Source of the DNA: Pseudomonadota bacterium
GTDB lineage: Bacteria > Pseudomonadota > Alphaproteobacteria > Rhizobiales > Rhizobiaceae
Length of the DNA stretch: 27,276 nt
Reading direction: 5' to 3'
NCBI GenBank assembly: GCA_023416545.1
Contig: JAEZHO010000334.1
Location: forward strand, 1-27,276
Each line of letters opens with the position of its first letter. Position 1 is the first letter of the stretch. Positions 8,043 to 17,900 of the stretch are shown here, piece by piece. The notes beneath the pieces are model-generated. The model worked only from the letters and a program-made list of their open reading frames with translations, made no database searches and was not told where the DNA came from. The position numbers and the translations under genes are program-made.

Positions 8043-8672
8043 CTAATCTATCAGAAATTGGAGCGCGCGCGGCCGGATAATCTCGACAATTCGTGGGGTT
8101 CGCAGCTTTATGATGCCCTTGAGGCGCAGGAAGGTGAAGACGCGGGAAATGGTTTCGATGCTGAGGCAGAGATGATCGGCAATATCCGCCCGCGGCATCA
8201 GAAGCTCGATCGTCCCTGTTCGTCCCTGCCGGGAATCCAGGTCCGAGAGGAAAGCAGCCACGCGTTCAACCGGGTCGCGGTAGCCGAGCACCAACACATT
8301 TCGTTGCGTCCTCTCCATGCTTTGCAGCCAGGAGGTGGCGTCGCTCGGTAATTGATCTCCCATCTCGTTGAGGGCGCTGATGCGTGTCGGGCTGATGGCT
8401 TCCGCAAAGAAGACATGCGTCATGTCCGTTTCGAAGCCGAAGGTATCTCCGGAGAATTCGAAGGAGCATATCTGACGGCGGCCATTGGAAAGCAATCGGT
8501 AGATCCGGACGGCGCCGTAATCCACGGTGTAGATCGCCCGCCTTATCTCGCCGGGCACATAGATCGTGCCGTTTGGCTCAAGCGTTCGGGTGCTTTGAAG
8601 CGTCTCGGGAGGTTTGTGAGCAAACCCCTTATTGACTTTCGCGGTACGCGTGACTGCCGCTAACCTATCCAT
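8043..8672 (-). CDS. fixK: FixK-like Crp/Fnr family transcriptional regulator
   Basis: This 209-residue protein matches rhizobial FixK in length (about 211). It has an N-terminal cyclic-nucleotide-binding-like beta-roll (about 28-110), a dimerisation helix (about 113-145) and a C-terminal winged helix (about 155-205). The recognition helix carries E173-T-I-S-R177, the E-x-x-S-R motif that reads TTGAT half-sites, which fits the boxes found in this window. It lacks the N-terminal cysteines that bind the FNR iron-sulfur cluster. The only cysteines are C69 and C169, so it is not a direct oxygen sensor of the FNR kind. C169 lies inside the helix-turn-helix. The ATG at 8672 is preferred over an in-frame one at 8711 because GGGAGGAG sits 5 nt upstream. 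It is followed 88 nt later by the yhiI-like gene on the same strand. No FNR/FixK box was seen in front of it. A DNR/NnrR-type regulator is the main alternative. Confidence 0.87.
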   Translation of the reverse strand: MDRLAAVTRTAKVNKGFAHKPPETLQSTRTLEPNGTIYVPGEIRRAIYTVDYGAVRIYRLLSNGRRQICSFEFSGDTFGFETDMTHVFFAEAISPTRISALNEMGDQLPSDATSWLQSMERTQRNVLVLGYRDPVERVAAFLSDLDSRQGRTGTIELLMPRADIADHLCLSIETISRVFTFLRLKGIIKLRTPRIVEIIRPRALQFLID

Positions 8673-8977
8673 GCTACTCCTCCCGACCAACTTTTCTGGG
8701 GCAAAGGGCAAGTAGTCCGTAGGATGGGCCGGGATAGTCAGCGGCTTCGCAACTCAACAGAGCTAGATGACCATATTCGCCGATATTTGTTACGCATTTT
8801 CGTCTCCAGCCTTCACGGGAAGGCCGGTCTCCCGCATATTCTATTATACTAATGTCTATGGAAATATAACTCCTCCCTCACGGCTTTGTTCCTCTGTCGG
8901 ATCGCTTCTCCTGCTCAGCGCATTGCCGGGTGAAAGTCCCGGTTTCACAGGCGTTCTCATTGGGCTCTGCGGCATCA
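8673..8977. other. Intergenic stretch with AT-rich promoter-like segment upstream of fixK
   Basis: This 305-nt gap separates the putative lipoprotein gene from the fixK-like gene; both read leftward. It contains an AT-rich block (about 8836-8870) that stands out in a GC-rich window. On the minus strand this block holds a perfect TATAAT (8848-8843) preceded by TAG, but no convincing -35. If used, transcription of fixK would start near 8836 with a leader of about 165 nt. A short plus-strand open frame across the block shows no protein-like character. Confidence 0.35.
8926..8948. repeat. Two overlapping, mutually exclusive inverted repeats
   Basis: CCGGG (8926-8930) can pair with CCCGG (8938-8942), and GTGAAA (8930-8935) can pair with TTTCAC (8943-8948). 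The two hairpins overlap and cannot form together. They lie 30-50 nt downstream of the lipoprotein stop codon, so the simplest reading is a 3' end structure for that gene. Confidence 0.4.
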
Positions 8978-9367
8978 TTATCCGTGTCTCACCCATATGT
9001 AGCGGAAGTAGCCCGGCCTCTCAGAACCCTGGCCGCGCCGGATGGTAACGCGCTGGTACGTGCCGTCCTCACGGGGCTTCGTCGTCATGGTTGCCACGTG
9101 AGGACCCGTCTCGATATTCCGCTGAACCCAGATGGACGTGTCCTCGAAGTCAGGGTGCGTCTTCGGGCATCGGCCAAGCCCCCACATGCTTGGCCGTCCC
9201 GTCGCCGTTGCCGTCCTTCTCACCGGCTCGCCGTCGTAGCTGAGGATATGGCAGTCTGGCCATTCGTCCAGTTGGACGAGGTCGAACCCCTCGCTCGTGG
9301 TTGTGGTCGTACAACTGATGAGTAAAGCGGGGACAAGAAGGACAGATGGGAAAATCTGACTGCGCAC
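8978..9367 (-). CDS. Small putative lipoprotein, function unknown
   Basis: A 129-residue product starts at GTG (9367), with GGAGG 6 nt upstream. The N-terminus MRSQIFPSVLLVPALLISC is a lipoprotein signal with lipobox L-I-S-C19, followed by TTTTTS. Position +2 is Thr, which does not signal inner-membrane retention under the enterobacterial rule. The mature part is short, with two further cysteines near residues 39 and 67 that might form a disulfide, and many Arg, Thr and Trp residues. I do not recognise a family. The opposite strand is also open over much of this stretch, but without a ribosome site or signal peptide. It lies 111 nt downstream of hsp20 on the same strand, separated from it by a hairpin. 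Confidence 0.6.
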   Translation of the reverse strand: MRSQIFPSVLLVPALLISCTTTTTSEGFDLVQLDEWPDCHILSYDGEPVRRTATATGRPSMWGLGRCPKTHPDFEDTSIWVQRNIETGPHVATMTTKPREDGTYQRVTIRRGQGSERPGYFRYIWVRHG

Positions 9368-9436
9368 TGTATTCCTCCGGTGGACGTGCCACTCATTGCA
9401 CCACGCGAACCTGTCGTTGCGTGACGGCTTCGAAGG

Positions 9437-9463
9437 CAGGCCCCGTAGGTTCGACGGAGCCTG
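9437..9463 (-). terminator. Hairpin after hsp20, candidate terminator of the clpG-hsp20 operon
   Basis: On the minus strand CAGGCTCCGT and ACGGGGCCTG form a 10-bp stem (one U-G wobble) with a 7-nt loop, 15 nt after the hsp20 stop codon. On the plus strand the wobble becomes a C-A mismatch, so the structure favours the hsp20 transcript. The tail (CCTTCG) is not a strong U run. Confidence 0.45.
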
Positions 9464-9478
9464 TAGGGGAAGGGCGCT

Positions 9479-9975
9479 TCAGGTGCGGATGTCGATCCGC
9501 CTGGTTTTCGAACTGGCTTTCTCGCTCTTTGGAAGCGTGATCTTCAGCACCCCGTTCTCGAAGTGAGCGTCGATCTTGTCGTCCTCCAGCTCGTAGCCGA
9601 TCGGGATCCGCCGCTCGAACCGGCCGTAGAAGCGCTCGGAAAACTGGGTGCCCTTGTTTTCGGTTTCGGATGTCTTCTCGCCCTTCAGGGTCAGGACGCC
9701 ATCTTCGAGGGACACTTCGATGTCCTTCTGCTCCATGCCGGGCAGGTCGGCAACGATGCGGACTTCCTTCTCGTCGTCGGTGATATCGATCTTGGGCCAG
9801 ACATCGGACCCGCTACCGAACCATTGCTGGCCCGACGTGCTCAACCGGAAGACCTCGTCGAACAGGCGATCGACGTCGTTGTGCAGCGATTGAAGCGGAT
9901 CGCGACGGGATCCGGCGAGTGAACTCGGTACGTAGCTTTCGTGTCTGCGATGCCAGGGGATCAATCCGCGAATGC

Positions 9976-9979
<4 letters not shown>
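9479..9979 (-). CDS. hsp20: Small heat-shock protein, Hsp20/alpha-crystallin family
   Basis: This 166-residue chaperone holds unfolding proteins in a soluble, refoldable state without ATP. The alpha-crystallin domain spans about residues 55-150: WPKIDITDDEKEVRIVADLPG at its start, the classic LEDGVLTLKGEK strand, and FENGVLKITLPK near its end. The C-terminal I-x-I anchor is IDI (163-165). The N-terminal arm is rich in Arg and Ser. The ATG at 9979 overlaps the stop of the ClpG-type disaggregase by 4 nt, so the two are translationally coupled. This fits the known cooperation between small heat-shock proteins, which hold aggregates, and Hsp100 machines, which extract polypeptides from them. Confidence 0.95.
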
Positions 9980-12786
<2,807 letters not shown>

Positions 12787-12967
12787 GTCTTGGCTCCCTT
12801 CGCGAAAACTGCAGCAAAAGCGGTGATGCGCTCATCAATGAGTGTCGCTGCACGCCGCTCACTGCCTTTAGCCGACGCTGCGGCGGCTCACTGTCCGCCG
12901 AAGGAAAGGCGCGTCGCAGGGACAGCATCCGGCTTGTTATTGCTAGCATTTGCCGAGCTTTGGCGAA

Positions 12968-12981
12968 TTGACCGCACGCAA
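12968..12981 (+). promoter_or_regulatory. Degenerate FNR/FixK-like site upstream of the arginine deiminase operon
   Basis: TTGAC-CGCA-CGCAA matches TTGAT-N4-ATCAA at 7 of 10 bases and is flanked by AA and TT, giving perfect outer arms AATTG/CAATT over 12966-12983. It lies 74 nt before the first antiporter ATG. No -10 sits at class II spacing; TAAAAT at 13029-13034 would put the site near -66. Arginine deiminase operons are commonly FNR/ANR-controlled, which makes the site worth noting, but the match is weak. Confidence 0.35.
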
Positions 12982-13054
12982 TTACAACGAGGCAAGATTA
13001 GGGCAGCCTCATCAAGCCCATACTGCAATAAAATCCCCCAATCGGAGCAGCCCA

Positions 13055-14545
13055 ATGTCCGACCTGCCGGCTGATTACTCTTCCAGTGATGCGAGCACGC
13101 CTGCCATCCGGACCGGAAACCTTACGCTGGTCCCGCTCATCGGCCTCGTCATAGGCTCGATGATCGGTGGGGGCGTCTTCAACCTCCCGAGCGACATGTC
13201 CCGCGGCGCCTCGCCACTTGCGATCATGATCGGATGGTTGATCACCGGCATCGGTATGCTGATGCTTGCCTTCGTCTATCAGGGGCTTGCGCTACGCAAG
13301 CCACACCTCGACGCCGGGCCTTATGCCTATGCGAAGGCCGGATTTGGCGATTTCATCGGTTTCAACAGCGCCTGGGGGTACTGGATCAGCGCGTTCCTCG
13401 GGAACGTCGCCTATGCAGTCGCAATCTTCTCGGCGCTTTCCTATTTCGCGCCGGTCTTCGGCGAAGGCAACAATGCGGTGTCCATCCTCGGGGCGTCGAT
13501 CTGCCTCTGGGCGGTGCATTTCCTGGTGCTGAGAGGCGTCAAGGAAGCCGCGTTCGTCAATGTCGTGACCACCATCGCGAAACTGGTTCCGATCACCATC
13601 TTCATCCTTCTGGTGATTATCGCCTTCAACTTCGACATCTTCCTTTCCGCCTTCGACAACATGGGCCGTCCTACCGCCGACAGCCCCGGTCTGGGGAGCA
13701 TGCTGGAGCAGGTGAAGAGCACCATGCTGGTGACCCTTTGGGTGTTCATCGGGATAGAGGGCGCCAGCGTCTATTCGGGGCGTGCGGCGAACCGGAAGGA
13801 CGTCGGACGTGCGACCGTCATCGGCTTTGCCGGTGCCTTGCTGATCTACGTCCTGGTTTCGCTGCTCTCGACCGGGATCATGAACCAGCCCGAGCTTGCC
13901 GCGCAGAAAGTGCCATCGATGGCGGGCGTGCTCGCCCATGTCGTCGGCCCCTGGGGTGCCGGGCTCATCAATCTCGGCCTGGTCATCTCCGTGGGCGGCG
14001 CGTTTCTCAGCTGGACGCTCCTTTGCGCCGAAATCCCCTATACCTGCGGCAACGACGGGACGTTTCCGCGGTGGTTCGCCAAGGAGAACAGCAAGGGGGC
14101 GCCCGCCAACTCGCTTTGGGTCACGAACCTGGCCATCCAGGCGTTCCTGCTTCTCACCTACTTTGCGCAGGACGCCTACAACTTCTTCTACTTCATCGCC
14201 TCGGTCGCAATCCTGCCCCCTTACGTATTTTCCGGGGCATATGCGCTGAAGCTGGCCCTGAGCGGTGAAAGCTACGAAGGGCAGGACGCCCAACGTCGCC
14301 GGGATATCTTCATCGGCGGGGTCGCGACCCTCTATGGCCTCTGGCTCGTCTATGCGGCCGGCCTGGAATTCCTCCTCATGGCGATGCTGCTCTTCGCGCC
14401 GGGCCTCATCATCTACGCCATCGCCTGCCGCCAGCGCAACGTCCGCGCCTTTGCCGGCATCGATCTGCTCGTCGCGATCGCCATACTCGGCCTCGCCCTT
14501 GTCGCCCTTTACCTGATCTGGACCGGCGCAATCAGCCCGTTCTGA
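13055..14545 (+). CDS. arcD: Arginine:ornithine antiporter, APA family (ArcD)
   Basis: This 496-residue inner-membrane amino acid antiporter of the APC superfamily has about 13 hydrophobic segments. The first, after a polar 25-residue N-terminus, carries the unwound substrate-binding motif GSMIGGGVF. Other family marks are TLWVFIGIEGASVYSGRA (TM6 region) and SWTLLCAEIPY (TM8 region), which keeps the distal Trp. ArcD imports arginine in exchange for ornithine, so the pathway needs no energy for transport. The ATG at 13055 is chosen because GGAG lies 7 nt upstream. It is the first gene of the operon, with 12 nt before the second antiporter. Arginine:lysine or arginine:agmatine exchange cannot be excluded from sequence alone. 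Confidence 0.85.
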   Translation: MSDLPADYSSSDASTPAIRTGNLTLVPLIGLVIGSMIGGGVFNLPSDMSRGASPLAIMIGWLITGIGMLMLAFVYQGLALRKPHLDAGPYAYAKAGFGDFIGFNSAWGYWISAFLGNVAYAVAIFSALSYFAPVFGEGNNAVSILGASICLWAVHFLVLRGVKEAAFVNVVTTIAKLVPITIFILLVIIAFNFDIFLSAFDNMGRPTADSPGLGSMLEQVKSTMLVTLWVFIGIEGASVYSGRAANRKDVGRATVIGFAGALLIYVLVSLLSTGIMNQPELAAQKVPSMAGVLAHVVGPWGAGLINLGLVISVGGAFLSWTLLCAEIPYTCGNDGTFPRWFAKENSKGAPANSLWVTNLAIQAFLLLTYFAQDAYNFFYFIASVAILPPYVFSGAYALKLALSGESYEGQDAQRRRDIFIGGVATLYGLWLVYAAGLEFLLMAMLLFAPGLIIYAIACRQRNVRAFAGIDLLVAIAILGLALVALYLIWTGAISPF

Positions 14546-14557
14546 GGGAGCATGATC

Positions 14558-15934
14558 ATGGTGCGTCAACGAGACACCGCAAGGAGGCTTGGTGTTTCCG
14601 CGTGCACGGCGCTGGTCGTCGGAAACATGATCGGATCCGGCATCTTCCTCCTTCCGGCATCGCTCGCCTTCTATGGGCCGATCTCGATTGCCGCATGGGT
14701 TGTCACATCGATCGGCGCCATCGCCCTCGCCATCCTCTTCGGGCGCCTGGCGCGCATGGTTCCGGGGACGGGTGGACCCTACACCTATACGAGGGAGGGC
14801 TTCGGCGAGTTCGCCGGGTTCCTGATCGCCTGGGGATACTGGATCGCGCTCTGGGCCGGCAATGCCGGGGTCGCGGTCGCGTTCACCGGCTACCTTGGAC
14901 ATTTCGTGCCGGGCGTATCGAGCGGGCCGCTTGCCCTTTTCGTGGCACTGGCAGTACTCTGGTTCATTGCATTGGTGAACATCCGTGGCGTCGGGTTCGC
15001 GGGCGCGGTCCAGATAGGCGCGACGCTCCTGAAGCTGCTGCCGCTTCTGGCGCTCGTCATCGTCGGTGTGGCGAGCGTGGACGTGTCCCGCCTGACCCCC
15101 GTCAATCCGAGTGGGATGGAGCCGCTTTCGGCCATTGCCGCGTGCTGCGCGCTGACCTTGTGGGCCTTCCTCGGTCTGGAGTCCGCGACTGTGCCGGGGG
15201 ATGAGGTCGAGAACCCAAGTCGCACCATTCCCCTGGCCACGCTGGCCGGGACCTGCTTCGTGGCCGCCATCTACATACTCGTCACCATTGTCGCGTTCGG
15301 GACCGTACCGCTTGCAGAACTGAGCGGCTCGAGCGCTCCGCTCGCGGTCGTGGCGGAAGAGCTATGGGGCACGTCCGGCGCCCTGCTCATCGGCGGCGGC
15401 GCCATCATATCGACGTTCGGTACGTTGAACGGCTTCACTCTTCTCGCCGGGCAGGTTCCCTACGGGGCGGCGCGGGACGGCGTATTTCCGGCGATCCTGG
15501 GCAAGGTCACCAAGGCCGGCGCTCCCGCGAACGCCCTGATCGCGTCAAGCCTGCTGTCGACGATCCTGATCACGATGAACTTCCAGCGCAGCCTCGTCGA
15601 GCAGTTCACCTTCATCATCCTGCTGGCGACGATGACAAGCCTCGTTCCCTACCTCTTCTGCGCCCTGGTCGAGCTTCTTCTCTACGCCACCAAGCCGCTG
15701 GTCTACCTGCCGCCCGCTCGCCTCGACCACCTGGTGGCGCTGGCGACCGTCGCATTCCTCTTTTCCATGGGGGCGATCTACGGAGCCGGCTCCGAAATCG
15801 TCTTCTGGGGCTTCCTGCTGCTGATGAGCGGCCTGCCTGTCTTCGTCTGGATCAAGCACAGCAACCCCAAAGTAGTGCCTCTAGAAAGCCGCGCCGAAGC
15901 CGTCGCGCCGGCCCAACCGCTAAGGAGAGCGTAG
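14558..15934 (+). CDS. Second APC-type antiporter, AdiC-like
   Basis: This 458-residue, 12-helix member of the APA family is clearly different from its upstream neighbour and resembles the arginine:agmatine antiporter AdiC. It has GNMIGSGIF in TM1 (22-30), the TM3 aromatic Y94, TLWAFLGLESATV in TM6 with W202 and E208 at the same numbers as in AdiC, and NGFTLLAGQ in TM8. AdiC has the distal-gate Trp293 in that last motif; here it is F293. ATG 14558 is preferred over ATG 14552 because GAGGGAG would touch the latter. The stop is directly followed by arcB. A second exchanger in an arginine deiminase operon may use agmatine, citrulline or ornithine as counter-substrate; which one is inference. Confidence 0.82.
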   Translation: MVRQRDTARRLGVSACTALVVGNMIGSGIFLLPASLAFYGPISIAAWVVTSIGAIALAILFGRLARMVPGTGGPYTYTREGFGEFAGFLIAWGYWIALWAGNAGVAVAFTGYLGHFVPGVSSGPLALFVALAVLWFIALVNIRGVGFAGAVQIGATLLKLLPLLALVIVGVASVDVSRLTPVNPSGMEPLSAIAACCALTLWAFLGLESATVPGDEVENPSRTIPLATLAGTCFVAAIYILVTIVAFGTVPLAELSGSSAPLAVVAEELWGTSGALLIGGGAIISTFGTLNGFTLLAGQVPYGAARDGVFPAILGKVTKAGAPANALIASSLLSTILITMNFQRSLVEQFTFIILLATMTSLVPYLFCALVELLLYATKPLVYLPPARLDHLVALATVAFLFSMGAIYGAGSEIVFWGFLLLMSGLPVFVWIKHSNPKVVPLESRAEAVAPAQPLRRA

Positions 15935-16939
15935 ATGTCGTTCAATCTCAGAAATCGTTCACTGCTCACGGTCCAGGACTACACGCAGCGCGAATTCCAG
16001 TACCTCCTCGACCTGGCAAGAGATCTCAAGCGAGCCAAGTATGCACGCACGGAACAACAGCATCTGAGCGGGCGCGAGGTCGTGCTGATCTTCGAGAAGA
16101 CCAGTACCCGCACGCGGTGCGCCTTTGAAGTGGCCTGCCACGATCAGGGGGCACATGTCACCTATCTGGATCCGGCCGGCTCGCAGATCGGCCACAAGGA
16201 ATCTTTCAAGGACACTGCCCGCGTTCTGGGGCGGATGTTCGATGCCATTGAATATCGCGGCGCTTCCCAGTTCGGCGTCGAGCAGCTTGCGGAATATGCG
16301 GGTGTTCCGGTCTATAACGGGCTCACCGACGAGTATCACCCAACCCAGATGCTCGCAGACCTGATGACGATGCGGGAGCATTCCGACCGGCCCGTGCACG
16401 ACATCAAATATGCCTATGTCGGCGACACGCGCTCGAACATGGGCCACTCGCTCATGATCGCGGGCTGCCTCATGGGCATGGACGTGCGTCTGGCCGGACC
16501 GAAGGAGCTTTGGCCCTCGGATGAATTCACGTCCGTCGCCCGCGATCTCGAGAAGCGATACGGAGCGAAGCTCACCATCACCGAGGATCCGCAGGAAGCC
16601 GTAAAGGATGTCGACTTCATCCATACGGACGTATGGGTCTCCATGGGCGAGCCGAAGGAAGTGTGGTCCGAGCGGATCAAGCTCCTGAAGCGCTACCAGG
16701 TGAACGCCGAGCTCATGAAAGCGAGCGGAAATCCGCGCGTGAAGTTCATGCATTGCCTGCCCGCCTTTCACGATACCGAAACGACGGTCGGCAAGGACGT
16801 GGCGGAGAAATTCGACATCCACAATGGCCTGGAAGTGACTGACGACGTCTTCGAAAGCGAAGCCAACGTGGCGTTCGAACAGGCGGAGAACCGGCTTCAC
16901 ACGATCAAAGCGCTTCTTGTGGCCACGATCGGGGAGTAA
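15935..16939 (+). CDS. arcB: Catabolic ornithine carbamoyltransferase
   Basis: This 334-residue cytosolic enzyme runs citrulline plus phosphate to ornithine plus carbamoyl phosphate, the second step of arginine deiminase fermentation. The carbamoyl-phosphate site is S57-T-R-T-R61 with HPTQ (135-138). The ornithine-side motif is SMGEP (about 236-240), and the catalytic loop is H273-C-L-P. The length matches catabolic OTCases (about 335) rather than the shorter anabolic forms. The ATG directly abuts the TAG of the antiporter gene, with AAGGAGAG 6 nt upstream, and carbamate kinase follows after 5 nt. The catabolic assignment rests on this context. Confidence 0.97.
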   Translation: MSFNLRNRSLLTVQDYTQREFQYLLDLARDLKRAKYARTEQQHLSGREVVLIFEKTSTRTRCAFEVACHDQGAHVTYLDPAGSQIGHKESFKDTARVLGRMFDAIEYRGASQFGVEQLAEYAGVPVYNGLTDEYHPTQMLADLMTMREHSDRPVHDIKYAYVGDTRSNMGHSLMIAGCLMGMDVRLAGPKELWPSDEFTSVARDLEKRYGAKLTITEDPQEAVKDVDFIHTDVWVSMGEPKEVWSERIKLLKRYQVNAELMKASGNPRVKFMHCLPAFHDTETTVGKDVAEKFDIHNGLEVTDDVFESEANVAFEQAENRLHTIKALLVATIGE

Positions 16940-16944
16940 CGCCG

Positions 16945-17889
16945 ATGCTCATCGTAACAGCCCTCGGCGGCAACGCGCTCCTGCGGCGCGGACAGGCCCT
17001 GACAGCGGATAATCAGCGGGAGAACGTTGCCATCGCGGCGCGTTCTCTTGCCCCAATCGCAATGGATCACAAGCTGGTGGTCGGTCACGGCAACGGGCCG
17101 CAAGTCGGGCTGCTGGCGCTTCAGAGCGCGGCCTATGCGGAGGTCGATCCCTATCCCTTCGACGTCCTCGGTGCACAGACCGAGGGCATGATCGGTTACA
17201 TGATCGAGCAGGAACTCGGCAACCTTCTCCCGTTCGATAGACCGATCGCCACCCTTCTGACGATGGTCGAGGTGGACGCCAGCGATCCTGCATTCAGCAA
17301 TCCGACGAAGTTCATCGGCCCCATCCACACCAAGGCCGAGGCTGATGCGACGGCCGCCGAGAAGGGATGGACGTTCAAGGCGGACGGCGATTCCTATCGC
17401 CGCGTCGTCGCGTCGCCCATGCCGAAGCGGATCTTCGAACTGCGTCCCATCCGCTGGCTGCTCGATCACAACACAGTCGTCATTGCTGCCGGTGGTGGTG
17501 GCATCCCGACCATGTACACGCCCGAAGACGAACGGCGGCTGGTCGGCGTCGAGTGCGTGATCGACAAGGACCTCGCGGCGGAGCTGATGGCCCGCGAACT
17601 CGGAGCGGACTTCCTCGCCATCCTGACCGATGTGGATTCCGTCTACGTCGATTGGGGAACCCCTACGCAACGCGCCATCAGAACCGCCTCCCCGGACGCT
17701 CTCGATGAGGTGAAGTTTCCTGCGGGATCGATGGGGCCGAAGGTCGAGGCGGCCTGCCGCTTTGTCCGCGCAACGGGAAACCGGGCCTGCATCGGTTCGC
17801 TGAAGGACCTCGCCGCCATGATCGAAGGCACTGCAGGCACCACCGTCACGCGAGACACGTCCGGGATCACGTACGTCGCGTCAAATTGA
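16945..17889 (+). CDS. arcC: Carbamate kinase
   Basis: This 314-residue enzyme makes ATP from carbamoyl phosphate and ADP, releasing ammonia and CO2; it is the energy-yielding step of the pathway. The amino-acid-kinase fold is marked by LGGNALLRRG (7-16), VVGHGNGPQVG (45-55), AAGGGGIP near 185, and DKDLAAELMARELGADF near 210, where Lys and Asp line the nucleotide site. The family's usual length is about 310. The ATG has GGGGAG about 8 nt upstream, overlapping the end of arcB. Arginine deiminase follows after 11 nt. Confidence 0.97.
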   Translation: MLIVTALGGNALLRRGQALTADNQRENVAIAARSLAPIAMDHKLVVGHGNGPQVGLLALQSAAYAEVDPYPFDVLGAQTEGMIGYMIEQELGNLLPFDRPIATLLTMVEVDASDPAFSNPTKFIGPIHTKAEADATAAEKGWTFKADGDSYRRVVASPMPKRIFELRPIRWLLDHNTVVIAAGGGGIPTMYTPEDERRLVGVECVIDKDLAAELMARELGADFLAILTDVDSVYVDWGTPTQRAIRTASPDALDEVKFPAGSMGPKVEAACRFVRATGNRACIGSLKDLAAMIEGTAGTTVTRDTSGITYVASN

Positions 17890-17900
17890 GGAGAAAGAAC

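Noticed and set aside
8926..8942. CCGGGTGAAAGTCCCGG, which recalls a segment found in some group II introns
   Set aside because: No domain V, no reverse-transcriptase gene and no intron boundaries are present; a simple hairpin explains it.
8767..9048. Plus-strand frame of 93 codons between fixK and the lipoprotein gene
   Set aside because: It has no ribosome site, covers the AT-rich promoter-like segment, and is partly antisense to the lipoprotein.
12824..12837. TGATG-CGCT-CATCA palindrome upstream of the disaggregase gene, considered as an FNR box
   Set aside because: The half-sites are in the wrong register: TGAT and ATCA are 6 nt apart instead of 4. It may still bind another factor.
13292..14902. 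Long minus-strand open frame (536 codons) across the arcD gene
   Set aside because: Its product is a very polar, Asp/Glu/Arg-rich string, antisense to a well-supported permease; it is a by-product of high GC content.
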